Of a DNA stretch of 64,000 nt, positions 9,285 to 23,076 are shown piece after piece. The stretch is taken from contig NZ_CP007151.1 of NCBI RefSeq assembly GCF_000830985.1, positions 3,906,001 through 3,970,000 of the forward strand. The letters are read 5' to 3'. A model generated the notes under the pieces. The model was not told the origin of the DNA and did no database searches. It was given only the letters and a program-made list of their open reading frames with translations. A program made the position numbers and the translations under genes. The DNA comes from Marinobacter similis (GTDB taxonomy: Bacteria; Pseudomonadota; Gammaproteobacteria; Pseudomonadales; Oleiphilaceae). Within the stretch, counting starts at the first letter, position 1. Every line of letters starts with the position of its first letter.

Positions 9285-9757
9285 GAACGGTCATCCGATG
9301 GAGCATGCCCCGAGCGGGGCTGATCGGTGCCCTCGGCCTCGGTGCCAGTGTTGGGTTCGTGTTCGGGTGCCGCGGCGGACTCGGCCGATGACGTCGGCTC
9401 GTTGGTGTCGTCCTGCTTTTTCGAGGCCACGCGACGGGTCGCCGGGGCCGGGCGTGGGCTCTGGTGGTCACCGTGCGGCATGATCATGTGTTCGTAGCGC
9501 TTGGCATCGTCGAGCGCACCGCGCACGGATTTCTGGACATCTTCGAGCCCGACATCACCGGCTTTGCGCAGTTCTTCACGCAGCTCTTCGGCCTTGAGTT
9601 GGCGATCCAGCTCCGAGGTGAACTGGCTGACCATGCGCCGGGCACCGCCAATCCACCGCCCGGCAGCCCGGGCAGCAGTGGGCAGGCGCTCGGGGCCGAG
9701 CACCAACAGAGCAATGACGCCGCAGATCAGCAGCTCAAGAAAGCCAATATCGAACAT
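9281..9757 (-). CDS. tatB: Sec-independent protein translocase TatB
   Basis: Twin-arginine translocase receptor subunit of 158 residues. It has a single N-terminal membrane helix (MFDIGFLELLICGVIALLVLGPERLP, with the family Glu and GPERLP hinge), then an amphipathic helix and a long charged, low-complexity tail rich in Ala, Glu, Thr and Pro. It lies between tatA (11 bases upstream) and tatC (four-base overlap). Confidence 0.93.
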   Translation of the reverse strand: MFDIGFLELLICGVIALLVLGPERLPTAARAAGRWIGGARRMVSQFTSELDRQLKAEELREELRKAGDVGLEDVQKSVRGALDDAKRYEHMIMPHGDHQSPRPAPATRRVASKKQDDTNEPTSSAESAAAPEHEPNTGTEAEGTDQPRSGHAPSDDRS

Positions 9758-9768
9758 TCAGCCTGGTC

Positions 9769-10011
9769 TCAGCTGTGGGACTTGTCCCGTGGCTTTTCTT
9801 CGGTTTTGGCCGGCTGGCCCTGGTCTTTCGCGTCGGTATCCCCTTCCAGGGAGTCCGGGTCGGCGGCCTTGCTGTCCTCATCGTTCATGGACTTCTTGAA
9901 ACCGCGGATAGCGCCACCCAGGTCGGTGCCGATGTTGCGCAATTTCTTGGTTCCGAACAACAGAATCACGATACCGAGTACGATAAGAAGCTGCCAGATA
10001 CTGATACCCAT
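9769..10011 (-). CDS. tatA: Sec-independent protein translocase TatA
   Basis: Pore-forming subunit of 80 residues. It begins MGISIWQLLIVLGIVILLFGTKKLR, the TatA membrane helix with the FGTKKLR hinge, followed by IGTDLGGAIRGFKKSM and an acidic tail. First gene of the leftward tatABC-rsmE unit, transcribed behind hisI-hisE. Confidence 0.93.
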   Translation of the reverse strand: MGISIWQLLIVLGIVILLFGTKKLRNIGTDLGGAIRGFKKSMNDEDSKAADPDSLEGDTDAKDQGQPAKTEEKPRDKSHS

Positions 10012-10100
10012 GGTGGGGTCCTCGTTTTAAGTTGTCGCTACACAGTAGTGTACGTTAACAGATCGGATTGACGTTAATCTCCCGATCAGCCTGTTTTTTC

Positions 10101-10430
10101 TTATTGGTCCCGGGAGGCTTTCTCTTCCAATCCGGAGAGATCAAAACGCCGGGCCAGTTCGTCCAGAATCTCGTTCGGGCCAAGGCCCAGCCGGGACAGC
10201 ATCACCAGGCTGTGAAACCACAGGTCAGCAGTCTCGTACACCACATTCGAGGTGTCGCCCGAGTGCTCTGCGTCCTTGGCGGCCAACAGGGTCTCGGTGC
10301 ATTCCTCACCGACTTTTTCCAGAATCTTGTTCAGGCCCTTGGCATGCAGGCTGGCCACGTAGGACGTGTCCGGATCGGCCTGTTTGCGCGCTTCCAGTAC
10401 CTGTGCCAGTTGTTGCAATACGTCACTCAC
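10101..10430 (-). CDS. hisE: Phosphoribosyl-ATP pyrophosphatase
   Basis: Histidine biosynthesis, second step: hydrolyses PR-ATP to PR-AMP. The 109-residue protein has the MazG-like all-alpha fold motifs GEECTETLLAAKD (metal-binding Glu) and NVVYETADLWFHSLVMLSRLGL (second Glu/Asp set). It lies 12 bases downstream of hisI on the same strand; in this lineage the two activities are separate proteins. Confidence 0.93.
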   Translation of the reverse strand: MSDVLQQLAQVLEARKQADPDTSYVASLHAKGLNKILEKVGEECTETLLAAKDAEHSGDTSNVVYETADLWFHSLVMLSRLGLGPNEILDELARRFDLSGLEEKASRDQ

Positions 10431-10442
10431 TGTCGGTACTCC

Positions 10443-10820
10443 TTATTTGCTGCCGTAGATGGCGTCGGGGTCCTTGATCACCGGATCAACGCTGACCCAC
10501 TGGCCGTCTTTCAGGCTGCGATAAAAGCAGCTGCGTCGGCCGGTGTGGCAGGCGATGCCGCCTTTCTGTTCCACCTTGAGTACGATCACGTCCTCATCGC
10601 AGTCCAGGCGAATGTCCTTCACCACCTGCTGGTGGCCCGAAGTTTCGCCCTTGCGCCAGAGTTTGCCGCGGGAGCGAGACCAATACACCGCCTGGCCCTC
10701 CAGGGCGGTCAGCCGCAGTGATTCCCGGTTCATCCAGGCCATCATCAGGATATCGCCAGTGGCAGCGTCCTGGGCGATGGCAGGCACCAGACCGTCGTCG
10801 GTCCAGCGGATGACATCCAT
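10443..10820 (-). CDS. hisI: Phosphoribosyl-AMP cyclohydrolase
   Basis: Third step of histidine biosynthesis. The start at 10820 gives 125 residues beginning MDVIRWTDDGLVPAIAQDAATG, as expected for HisI. Zinc ligands are seen in the DCDEDVIVLKVEQ, ACHTGRRSCFYR region (Cys of DCDED plus the two Cys of the CHTGRRSCF motif). In related genomes ubiB lies upstream; here tRNA-Trp begins only 36 bases away, with no room for a promoter, so the upstream junction is suspect. Confidence 0.92.
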   Translation of the reverse strand: MDVIRWTDDGLVPAIAQDAATGDILMMAWMNRESLRLTALEGQAVYWSRSRGKLWRKGETSGHQQVVKDIRLDCDEDVIVLKVEQKGGIACHTGRRSCFYRSLKDGQWVSVDPVIKDPDAIYGSK

Positions 10821-10855
10821 AGACTCGAAGAAAGTGCACTGTGTAGTTTCGGTGC

Positions 10856-10931
<76 letters not shown>

Positions 10932-10964
10932 TTTTTTAACATCCGGATACATAAGCTGATTCCT

Positions 10965-11333
10965 ATGGAGTCAAAAGCCGTTCAATCAACCAGCCGTTTC
11001 GATGCAGTGAAGTGGCTGGTTGTTTTCGTTCTGATCGCCATTGGTGTGGTCGGGAACCAGTACTTCAGTGCTGAGTCCCTGCTGTATCGTGTTCTGGCTC
11101 TCGTGGGGCTTTCGATCGTGGCCGCTTTGGTGGCGCTTCAGACCGATCGTGGTCGTCGTTTCGCCACGCTTCTTAAAGAGGCGCGCGTTGAGATCCGGAA
11201 GGTAGTGTGGCCTACCAGGCCCGAGCTGGTTCAAACCACTGTGATTGTAGTGGTATTTGTTCTGGTGGTGGCATTGTTGTTGTGGGGTATGGATTCGCTG
11301 ATCAGTATGCTGGTCGCCGGATTTATCGGTTAA
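10965..11333 (+). CDS. secE: Preprotein translocase subunit SecE
   Basis: Inner-membrane clamp of the SecYEG channel, 122 residues. Three membrane segments are visible, as in the long gammaproteobacterial form (two near the N-terminus, one at the C-terminus). The conserved cytoplasmic segment EARVEIRKVVWPTRPELVQTT precedes the last helix. The start MESKAVQ at 10965 fits this form better than the upstream in-frame codon at 10902, which lies inside tRNA-Trp. nusG follows 13 bases later. Confidence 0.93.
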   Translation: MESKAVQSTSRFDAVKWLVVFVLIAIGVVGNQYFSAESLLYRVLALVGLSIVAALVALQTDRGRRFATLLKEARVEIRKVVWPTRPELVQTTVIVVVFVLVVALLLWGMDSLISMLVAGFIG

Positions 11334-11346
11334 ACAGGAGTGGGCA

Positions 11347-11880
11347 ATGGCTAAGCGCTGGTACGTCGTTCATGCGTATTCTGGCTTCGAAAAGCACGTA
11401 ATGCGCACTCTGAAGGAGCGCGTTGCGCTAGACGGCATGGAAGACAAATTCGGCGAGATCCTGGTCCCGACCGAAGAAGTTGTCGAAATGCGCGAGGGTA
11501 AGAAGCGCAAGAGTGAGCGCAAGTTCTACCCGGGATACGTACTCGTGCAGATGGAAATGGACGACGCTACGTGGCACCTTGTTAAGAATACGCCGCGGGT
11601 TCTTGGCTTTATCGGCGGCACCAAGGATAAGCCAGCTCCGATTACTGAGCGTGAAGCTGAGGCAATTCTCCGTCGCGTTGAAAGTGGCGCCGAGAAGCCG
11701 AAGCCCAAGACTCTGTTTGAGCCAGGTGAAATTGTCAGGGTTGTTGAAGGCCCGTTTGCGGACTTCAACGGCGTTGTAGAAGAAGTCGACTACGACAAGA
11801 GTCGAGTCAAGGTTGCTGTCTTGATTTTCGGCCGTTCAACTCCGGTAGAGCTGGAGTTTGGGCAGGTTGAGAAGGATTAA
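11347..11880 (+). CDS. nusG: Transcription termination/antitermination protein NusG
   Basis: 177-residue transcription factor linking RNA polymerase to Rho or ribosomes. The NGN domain begins MAKRWYVVHAYSGFEKHV, and the C-terminal KOW domain contains FEPGEIVRVVEGPFADFNGVVEEVD. It is co-transcribed with secE, and a GC-rich hairpin with a T run follows before rplK. Confidence 0.96.
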   Translation: MAKRWYVVHAYSGFEKHVMRTLKERVALDGMEDKFGEILVPTEEVVEMREGKKRKSERKFYPGYVLVQMEMDDATWHLVKNTPRVLGFIGGTKDKPAPITEREAEAILRRVESGAEKPKPKTLFEPGEIVRVVEGPFADFNGVVEEVDYDKSRVKVAVLIFGRSTPVELEFGQVEKD

Positions 11881-11900
11881 GCGGCAGTCTAAAAGCTGAA

Positions 11901-11933
11901 AGCTCGCGCGCTCTGGCGACGCGGGCTTTTTGT
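11901..11933 (+). terminator. Hairpin and T-run between nusG and rplK
   Basis: AGCTCGCG and CGCGGGCT arms around a short loop are followed by TTTTTG. This looks like an intrinsic terminator or attenuator that separates secE-nusG from the rplKAJL-rpoBC transcripts; partial read-through is usual here. Confidence 0.6.
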
Positions 11934-11998
11934 GTCTGCTATTGGCAGGATTAACCACAGGGGAGCCGAGAGGCGTTTGAACCCACAGGAGATGAATC

Positions 11999-12430
11999 AT
12001 GGCAAAGAAGATCGAAGCGTACATCAAGCTTCAGGTTGCTGCCGGCAAGGCTAACCCGAGCCCCCCCGTTGGTCCGGCTCTGGGTCAGCGCGGCGTAAAC
12101 ATCATGGAATTCTGTAAGGCGTTTAACGCCCAGACTCAGGACATGGAACCTGGTCTGCCGATTCCGACTGTTATCACAGTATACAGTGATCGCAGCTTTA
12201 CCTTTATCACCAAGACTCCGCCGGCGCCGGTTCTGCTGAAAAAAGCAGCTGGCATCAAGAGTGGTTCTGGCCGTCCGAACACTGAGAAGGTTGGCACTGT
12301 TACTCGCGAGCAGCTGGAAGAAATTGCCAAGACCAAAGAGCCTGATCTGACTGCGGCCGATATGGACGCAGCAGTTCGTACCATTGCAGGAACTGCCCGT
12401 AGCATGGGCCTGAACGTGGAGGGCCTGTAA
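11999..12430 (+). CDS. rplK: 50S ribosomal protein L11
   Basis: 143-residue protein of the GTPase-associated centre that binds 23S rRNA near position 1067. It begins MAKKIEAYIKLQVAAGKANPSPPVGPALGQRGVNIMEF, the diagnostic N-terminal domain, and ends with the RNA-binding domain GTARSMGLNVEGL. rplA starts two bases after its stop codon. Confidence 0.97.
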   Translation: MAKKIEAYIKLQVAAGKANPSPPVGPALGQRGVNIMEFCKAFNAQTQDMEPGLPIPTVITVYSDRSFTFITKTPPAPVLLKKAAGIKSGSGRPNTEKVGTVTREQLEEIAKTKEPDLTAADMDAAVRTIAGTARSMGLNVEGL

Positions 12431-12431
12431 C

Positions 12432-13130
12432 ATGGCAAAGCTGAGCAAGCGTCAAAAGCTGATTCGTGAAAAAGTCGATGCTACCCGTGCCTACTCCGTA
12501 GACGAGGCTGTTGCCCTGTTGGTTGAGCTGGGTCAGAACGTCAAGTTCAAAGAGTCGGTAGATGTTGCTGTAAACCTCGGGGTTGATGCGCGTAAATCGG
12601 ACCAGGTGGTTCGTAGCAGCACGGTTCTTCCTCACGGTACCGGCAAGACCGTACGTGTCGCCGTGTTTACCCAGGGTGCCAATGCCGAGAAGGCGACGGC
12701 AGCTGGCGCAGACATCGTGGGCATGGACGATCTGGCAGCAGAAGTTAAGAAAGGCAACATGGATTTCGACGTGGTTATCGCCACTCCGGACGCCATGCGT
12801 GTTGTTGGTCAGCTGGGCCAGATCCTGGGTCCCCGTGGCCTGATGCCGAACCCGAAGGTTGGCACGGTAACTCCTGACGTTGAGACCGCGGTGAAAAACG
12901 CCAAGGCCGGTCAGGTTCGCTACCGCACCGACAAGAACGGCATTATCCACGCTCCGCTGGGTAACGTTGAATTCTCTGCGCAGAACATCAAGGAAAACCT
13001 TGAGTCGCTGATCGCAGATCTGAAAAAGGCCAAGCCTTCATCGGCGAAGGGCGTGTATCTCAAGAAGATCACCGTTTCTTCGACCATGGGTCCTGGTCTG
13101 ACTATCGATCAGAGCGGTCTGGCAATCTGA
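12432..13130 (+). CDS. rplA: 50S ribosomal protein L1
   Basis: 232-residue L1-stalk protein, with the family signature ATPDAMRVVGQLGQILGPRGLMPNPKVGTVT. Typically it also represses its own rplKA message. Normal length, start ATG two bases after rplK. Confidence 0.97.
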   Translation: MAKLSKRQKLIREKVDATRAYSVDEAVALLVELGQNVKFKESVDVAVNLGVDARKSDQVVRSSTVLPHGTGKTVRVAVFTQGANAEKATAAGADIVGMDDLAAEVKKGNMDFDVVIATPDAMRVVGQLGQILGPRGLMPNPKVGTVTPDVETAVKNAKAGQVRYRTDKNGIIHAPLGNVEFSAQNIKENLESLIADLKKAKPSSAKGVYLKKITVSSTMGPGLTIDQSGLAI

Positions 13131-13149
13131 TCCTCTGAGCGGTAGTTAC

Positions 13150-13340
13150 TTTGTAGTCTAGGCGGAAGCCAAGGCTGTCAAAGACCGCAGGCCCCCGAGA
13201 CCCTCTGCTTGCAGAAGGGTCGCAAGGGTTAAAGCAACGCCTGCGCAGACGGTGTGAAGACGTTCTCTCTGAACCCAAACACCGTTAAGGCGCCCGCAAG
13301 GGCAATGATGGGTTTGCCGGGATAACCCCGGCGAAATCGA
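13150..13340 (+). ncRNA. L10 leader (rplJL mRNA autoregulatory region)
   Basis: About 190 untranslated bases precede rplJ and contain several GC-rich inverted segments, including a CCCGAGACCCTCTGC...GCAGAAGGGTCGC hairpin around 13195-13215. In this position gammaproteobacteria carry the leader bound by L10(L12)4, which represses rplJL translation. The assignment rests on position and folding potential; the kink-turn was not computed. Confidence 0.6.
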
Positions 13341-13351
13341 GGAGAAATCCA

Positions 13352-13881
13352 GTGGCAATTAGACTCGAAGACAAGAAAGCGATCGTCGCTGAAGTCAACG
13401 AGACTGCCGGTGGTGCTCTGTCTGTGGTAATGGCTGACTACCGTGGTGTCACTTCCGGTGACATGACGGCTCTTCGTGCCAAGCTCGTGCCGAAAACGTG
13501 CGTCTGAAGGTTGTTCGTAACAACCTGGCAAAGATCGCGATTCGTGGTACTGAGTTCGAGTGCATCGATGAGGCTCTAGTAGGCCCGACCATTTTGGCAT
13601 TCTCTATGGAAGATCCGGGCGCAGCAGCACGTCTGCTCAAGGATTTTGCCAAGGAGAAAGAGGCGTTTGAGATCAAGGGACTGGCCGTCGGCGGAGAGCT
13701 GATGGGTGCAGACCAGATTGATCGCCTTGCCAAGCTGCCAACACGTCACGAAGCGTTGACGATGCTGGCCGCGGTTACACAGGCACCGATCACCAAGCTG
13801 GCACGGACACTGAACGAAGTTCCTTCGAAAGTGACTCGTGCTGTAGCGGCAGTTCGCGACCAGAAGCAAGAAGCTGCTTGA
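13352..13881 (+). CDS. rplJ: 50S ribosomal protein L10, single-base frameshift
   Basis: L10 anchors the L7/L12 stalk. The GTG start at 13352 follows GGAG. The first 44 codons (MAIRLEDKKAIVAEV...DMTALRAK) run into a stop near 13505, while the rest continues in another frame from RLKVVRNNLAKIAI. Adding one G at about 13483 (AAGCTCGT read as AAGGCTCGT) restores ALRAKARAENVRLKVV, the normal sequence, and a 176-residue protein. An essential gene with full conservation either side indicates a sequencing error. Confidence 0.92.
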
Positions 13882-13920
13882 TTCTGTTGAACACCATTTT
13901 TTATTTTTTGGGAGAAAGTC

Positions 13921-14298
13921 ATGGCTCTGTCTAACGAAGACATTTTGAACGCAATCGCAGAAATGAGCGTAATGGACGTAGTTGCGCTTGTTGAAGCAAT
14001 GGAAGAGAAGTTCGGTGTATCTGCCGCTGCAGCCGTAGCTGCTGCACCTGCAGCTGCTGGTGGCGAAGCTGCCGCTGCTGAAGAGCAGACCGAATTTGAC
14101 GTTGTTCTTACCGGTCCTGGTGAGAAGAAAGTCAACGTAATCAAGGCCGTTCGTGAACTGACCGGCCTGGGTCTGAAAGAAGCTAAGGAAATGGTCGACA
14201 GCGCACCTTCCGTTATCAAGGAAGCTGCTAGCAAAGACGACGCTGAAGAAGCCAAGAAGAAGCTTGAGGAAGCAGGCGCTTCTGTTGAGCTCAAGTAA
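13921..14298 (+). CDS. rplL: 50S ribosomal protein L7/L12
   Basis: 125-residue stalk protein. The N-terminal dimerisation part (MALSNEDILNAIAEMSVMDVVALVEAMEEKFGV) is followed by an Ala-rich hinge and the C-terminal factor-binding domain, with KVNVIKAVRELTGLGLKEAKEMVD. It is separated from rpoB by about 240 bases containing an attenuator hairpin. Confidence 0.97.
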   Translation: MALSNEDILNAIAEMSVMDVVALVEAMEEKFGVSAAAAVAAAPAAAGGEAAAAEEQTEFDVVLTGPGEKKVNVIKAVRELTGLGLKEAKEMVDSAPSVIKEAASKDDAEEAKKKLEEAGASVELK

Positions 14299-14341
14299 GA
14301 GTCGGCTGTTGATCGAAACCGTGCATTAAGCATGGATAGCT

Positions 14342-14367
14342 GGTGGCCTTGTGCCACCGGCCTTTTT
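14342..14367 (+). terminator. Attenuator between rplL and rpoB
   Basis: A GGTGGC-CTTGT-GCCACC stem-loop is followed by GGCCTTTTTCTG. In this position an incomplete terminator reduces transcription into rpoBC relative to rplJL. About 180 further untranslated bases lie before rpoB, with no other feature I can name. Confidence 0.65.
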
Positions 14368-14542
14368 CTGTTTGTTGTATATGCTATAGAGTCTGGTGAG
14401 CAATTACAGGTCGATGTCGGATCTTTAACCTACAGCCAGAGTCTTGTTCAAGACGGCGCGATATGCCGAGCAATTCGGCCCCGAAGCAGAACAATGGTTG
14501 CTTCTTGATACCAGGTATCAGGTCTAAAGCTGGGGAATGCAG

Positions 14543-17500
14543 ATGACTTACTCCTACACTGAGAAAAAGCGGATTCGCAAAGATTTTAGTAAATTGCCTT
14601 CCGTGATGGACGTCCCCTATTTGCTGTCTATTCAGCTAGATTCATTCCGGGACTTCCTCCAAATGGAAGCCGCTCCTGAGGACCGTCGGGAAACCGGTCT
14701 TCACGCAGCATTCAAATCCGTATTCCCGATTGTCAGTTACTCTGGCAACGCCGCGCTCGAATACGTGAGTTACCGTATTGGCGAGCCGGTTTTTGATGTC
14801 AAGGAATGCCAGCTTAGGGGCGTAACCTACGCAGCACCGCTGCGCGTGAAAGTCCGCCTTATCATTTACGATAAGGAATCGTCCAACAAGGCGATCAAGG
14901 ACATTAAAGAGCAGGAAGTCTACATGGGCGAAATGCCCCTGATGACTGAAAACGGTACCTTCGTTATCAACGGTACCGAGCGTGTTATTGTTTCCCAGTT
15001 GCACCGTTCGCCCGGTGTATTCTTTGATCATGACAAGGGTAAGACCCACTCATCCGGCAAGCTGCTGTATTCGGCCCGGGTGATTCCTTACCGTGGCTCC
15101 TGGCTGGACTTCGAGTTCGATCCGAAGGACTCCGTGTTCGTTCGTATCGACCGTCGTCGTAAACTGCCGGCGTCCATTCTCCTCCGTGCTCTTGGCTACA
15201 CCTCCGAGCAGATGCTGGAAACGTTCTTTGAAACCAGTAAGTTCAGCCTGGGCGCGGAAGTGTGCAAGCTTGAGCTGGTTCCGAGCCGTCTGCGTGGCGA
15301 CATCGCGACCTTCGACATCAAAGACAATGACGGCAAGGTTATTGTTGAGGAAGGTCGTCGGATTACCGCGCGCCATATCAAGCAGCTTGAAAAGGCCGGC
15401 ATCAGCGAGCTGGAAGTGCCGACTGAGTACCTGTACGGCCGTGTTCTGGCCAAGGACATGGTTGATACCAAGTCCGGTGAGGTGCTGGTTGAGTGCAACG
15501 CCGAGCTGACTGAAGAACTGGTTACCAAGATTCTGGACGCGGGTGTTACAGATATCGAAACTCTGTACACCAACGACCTGGACTGCGGTCCGTTTATGTC
15601 AGACACCCTGCGTATCGATCCGACCCGCACGCCGCTGGAAGCGTTGGTCGAGATCTATCGCATGATGCGTCCTGGCGAGCCGCCTACCAAAGAGTCGGCT
15701 GAGAACCTGTTTAACAACCTGTTCTTCTCCGAAGAGCGGTACGACCTGTCTGCTGTGGGTCGGATGAAGCTGAACCGTCGTTTGCGTCGCGAAGAGAGCA
15801 CCGGTGCAGGCATCCTGACACACGAGGACATCATTGATGTCCTGAAGACGCTGATCGATATCCGTAACGGTCAGGGCAATGTCGATGATATCGACAACCT
15901 GGGTAACCGTCGTGTTCGTTGCGTTGGTGAAATGGCCGAAAACCAGTTCCGCGTTGGTCTGGTGCGGGTCGAGCGCGCCGTGCGCGAGCGTCTGAGCCTG
16001 GCTGAAAGCGAAGGCTTGATGCCGCAGGATCTGATCAATGCCAAGCCGGTTGCGGCTGCGGTCAAAGAGTTCTTTGGCTCAAGCCAGCTGTCCCAGTTTA
16101 TGGACCAGAACAACCCGCTGTCAGAAGTCACCCACAAGCGACGTATTTCTGCGCTTGGGCCAGGTGGTCTGACCCGCGAACGTGCTGGCTTCGAAGTCCG
16201 TGACGTACACCCGACCCACTATGGTCGTGTGTGCCCGATCGAGACTCCGGAAGGTCCGAACATCGGTCTGATCAACTCGCTGGCGACCTATGCCCGTTCC
16301 AACTCCTACGGTTTCCTTGAGAGCCCGTACCGGAAGGTTGTTGAGGGTGTGGTCACTGATGAGGTGGTTTACCTGTCCGCCATTGAAGAGAGCAACTTTG
16401 TTATCGCCCAGGCCAGCGCGGCTATGGACGATGAATCCAAGCGCCTCACCGATGAGCTGGTTACGGTACGTCACCAGAACGAATTTACGGTTACTCCGCC
16501 GGAAAGCGTTAACTTCATGGACGTATCGCCGCGCCAGGTTGTGTCGGTTGCTGCGTCTCTGATTCCGTTCCTTGAGCACGACGACGCTAACCGGGCCCTG
16601 ATGGGCGCGAACATGCAGCGTCAGGCTGTGCCGACCCTGCGTTCACAGGTACCGCTGGTTGGTACCGGTGTTGAGCGGACAGTGGCTCAGGACTCTGGCG
16701 TCTGTGTGACGGCTCGCCGTGGCGGTGTGATTGAGAGTGTAGATGCGGCCCGTATCGTGGTTCGCGTCGACAACGCCGAAACTGAGGCCGGTGATGCGGG
16801 TGTGGATATCTACAACCTCACCAAGTACACCCGGTCGAACCAGAACACCTGCATCAACCAGCGTTCGATCGTTCGTCAGGGTGATGTCATTGCCCGCGGC
16901 GACGTGCTGGCTGACGGTCCGTCGGTTGATCTGGGTGAGCTGGCTCTGGGGCAGAACATGCGCATCGCGTTCATGCCCTGGAACGGTTACAACTTTGAGG
17001 ACTCCATCCTCATTTCCGAGAAAGTGGTACAGGAAGATCGCCTGACCACCATCCACATCCAGGAACTGACCTGTGTGGCTCGGGATACCAAGCTGGGTAG
17101 CGAAGAAATCACCGCGGATATTCCGAACGTTGGTGAAAGTGCGCTGTCCAAGTTGGACGAGTCCGGCATTGTGTACATTGGTGCCGAAGTTGGCGCGGGT
17201 GACATCCTGGTCGGCAAGGTCACGCCGAAGGGCGAGACCCAGCTGACTCCGGAGGAGAAGCTCCTGCGTGCCATCTTTGGTGAGAAGGCTTCCGACGTGA
17301 AGGACACGTCGTCACGGGTGCCAACCGGTACCCGCGGTACGGTTATCGACGTACAGGTCTTCACCCGCGACGGTATCGAGAAGGACCAGCGCGCTCAGTC
17401 CATCGAGAAAGAGCAGCTGGACCAGTACCGCAAGGATTTGAAGGACGAGTACCGTATTGTTGAAGGTGCCACCTTTGAGCGTCTGATGAACGCGCTGAAA

Positions 17501-18622
17501 GGGCAGGAAGTCATCAGTGGTCCGGGCCTGAAAAAAGGCGCCACACTGGAAGAAGGCTACCTGGCCGAGCTGCCGCGTTCAGACTGGTTCAAGCTGCGTA
17601 TGAAAGACGACGGCCTGAACGAACTGCTGGAGAAGTCCGAGCAGGGTCTGGAAGATCGCAAGAAGGAGCACGAAGAGCGGTTTGACGACAAAAAGGGCAA
17701 GCTGCAGCAGGGCGACGACCTCGCTCCGGGCGTCCTGAAGATCGTCAAGGTATACCTCGCGATCAAGCGTCGTATCCAGCCGGGTGACAAGATGGCCGGT
17801 CGTCACGGTAACAAGGGTGTTATTTCATCGGTTATGCCGATTGAAGACATGCCTTACGACGAGTTCGGCAACACGGTTGACGTTGTTCTGAACCCGCTGG
17901 GTGTTCCTTCGCGGATGAACGTAGGTCAGGTGCTTGAGACGCATCTGGGCGCCGCGGCCAAGGGTCTGGGTGAGCGTATCAGCCAGATGCTGGACGAGCA
18001 GCGCAAGATCGCTGAACTGAGAAAGCTGTTGGATGAGATCTACAACCACTCTGATGAAGTGTTCAAGGTGGATCTGGATTCTCTGACCGACAAGGAAATC
18101 CTGGAAATGTGCCACAACCTCCGTGGCGGTGTACCGATGGCAACACCGGTATTCGACGGAGCCAAGGAAGCCGAAGTCAAGCGTATGCTTGAGTTGGCCG
18201 GCCTGAGCACAACCGGGCAGACCATGTTGTACGACGGCCGTACCGGTGATGCGTTCGATCGTCCGGTGACTGTTGGCTACATGTATATCCTGAAGCTGAA
18301 CCACCTGATCGACGACAAGATGCACGCTCGTTCCACCGGCTCCTACAGCCTGGTTACCCAGCAGCCGCTGGGTGGTAAGGCTCAGTTCGGTGGCCAGCGC
18401 TTCGGTGAGATGGAAGTGTGGGCCCTTGAGGCTTACGGTGCGGCGTATACGCTGCAGGAAATGCTCACCGTTAAGTCTGATGACGTGAACGGTCGGACCA
18501 AGATGTACAAGAACATTGTCGATGGCGATCATCGCATGGAGCCGGGCATGCCCGAATCCTTCAACGTTCTTGTCAAGGAAATCCGCTCGCTGGGTATCGA
18601 CATCGAGCTGGAATCCGAGTGA
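14543..18622 (+). CDS. rpoB: DNA-directed RNA polymerase subunit beta
   Basis: 1359-residue core polymerase subunit, uninterrupted. It begins MTYSYTEKKRIRKDFSKLP, like the E. coli start; I prefer 14543 to 14537 because the GGGGA element then has correct spacing. The rifampicin region reads SQLSQFMDQNNPLSEVTHKRRISALGPGGL, with wild-type-like residues at the usual resistance positions. The C-terminus GKAQFGGQRFGEMEVWALEAYGAA is intact. rpoC starts 76 bases later. Confidence 0.97.
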   Translation: MTYSYTEKKRIRKDFSKLPSVMDVPYLLSIQLDSFRDFLQMEAAPEDRRETGLHAAFKSVFPIVSYSGNAALEYVSYRIGEPVFDVKECQLRGVTYAAPLRVKVRLIIYDKESSNKAIKDIKEQEVYMGEMPLMTENGTFVINGTERVIVSQLHRSPGVFFDHDKGKTHSSGKLLYSARVIPYRGSWLDFEFDPKDSVFVRIDRRRKLPASILLRALGYTSEQMLETFFETSKFSLGAEVCKLELVPSRLRGDIATFDIKDNDGKVIVEEGRRITARHIKQLEKAGISELEVPTEYLYGRVLAKDMVDTKSGEVLVECNAELTEELVTKILDAGVTDIETLYTNDLDCGPFMSDTLRIDPTRTPLEALVEIYRMMRPGEPPTKESAENLFNNLFFSEERYDLSAVGRMKLNRRLRREESTGAGILTHEDIIDVLKTLIDIRNGQGNVDDIDNLGNRRVRCVGEMAENQFRVGLVRVERAVRERLSLAESEGLMPQDLINAKPVAAAVKEFFGSSQLSQFMDQNNPLSEVTHKRRISALGPGGLTRERAGFEVRDVHPTHYGRVCPIETPEGPNIGLINSLATYARSNSYGFLESPYRKVVEGVVTDEVVYLSAIEESNFVIAQASAAMDDESKRLTDELVTVRHQNEFTVTPPESVNFMDVSPRQVVSVAASLIPFLEHDDANRALMGANMQRQAVPTLRSQVPLVGTGVERTVAQDSGVCVTARRGGVIESVDAARIVVRVDNAETEAGDAGVDIYNLTKYTRSNQNTCINQRSIVRQGDVIARGDVLADGPSVDLGELALGQNMRIAFMPWNGYNFEDSILISEKVVQEDRLTTIHIQELTCVARDTKLGSEEITADIPNVGESALSKLDESGIVYIGAEVGAGDILVGKVTPKGETQLTPEEKLLRAIFGEKASDVKDTSSRVPTGTRGTVIDVQVFTRDGIEKDQRAQSIEKEQLDQYRKDLKDEYRIVEGATFERLMNALKGQEVISGPGLKKGATLEEGYLAELPRSDWFKLRMKDDGLNELLEKSEQGLEDRKKEHEERFDDKKGKLQQGDDLAPGVLKIVKVYLAIKRRIQPGDKMAGRHGNKGVISSVMPIEDMPYDEFGNTVDVVLNPLGVPSRMNVGQVLETHLGAAAKGLGERISQMLDEQRKIAELRKLLDEIYNHSDEVFKVDLDSLTDKEILEMCHNLRGGVPMATPVFDGAKEAEVKRMLELAGLSTTGQTMLYDGRTGDAFDRPVTVGYMYILKLNHLIDDKMHARSTGSYSLVTQQPLGGKAQFGGQRFGEMEVWALEAYGAAYTLQEMLTVKSDDVNGRTKMYKNIVDGDHRMEPGMPESFNVLVKEIRSLGIDIELESE

Positions 18623-18698
18623 GCCGAATTGTTTTTGGCAGCGTGAGCGGGCACCTCGTGTGCCCGCCCGAGATTAACGCCATCCGGAGCTTTTACTG

Positions 18699-22912
<4,214 letters not shown>

Positions 22913-22977
22913 GTTGGGCCGGTGCGCCGCCTCCGGGTAGATACCTACGCGGGGTGGTTAAAAAGAGACCAGTCATC

Positions 22978-23006
22978 TTGACTGTCCTGGGGCGCAGGCT
23001 TACACT
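22978..23006 (+). promoter_or_regulatory. Putative sigma-70 promoter of the str operon
   Basis: TTGACT (22978-22983), a 17-base spacer and TACACT (23001-23006) lie 71 bases upstream of rpsL. A CCCCC/GGGGG hairpin (23022-23043) without a T run follows before the start codon and may be a regulatory leader element. Confidence 0.45.
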
Positions 23007-23076
23007 TGCGTCCCTTAAATTTTACCCCCTGCATTGGGGGTAAGTTTCATTGATATGGTTTTTGGAGTTTGCTTAC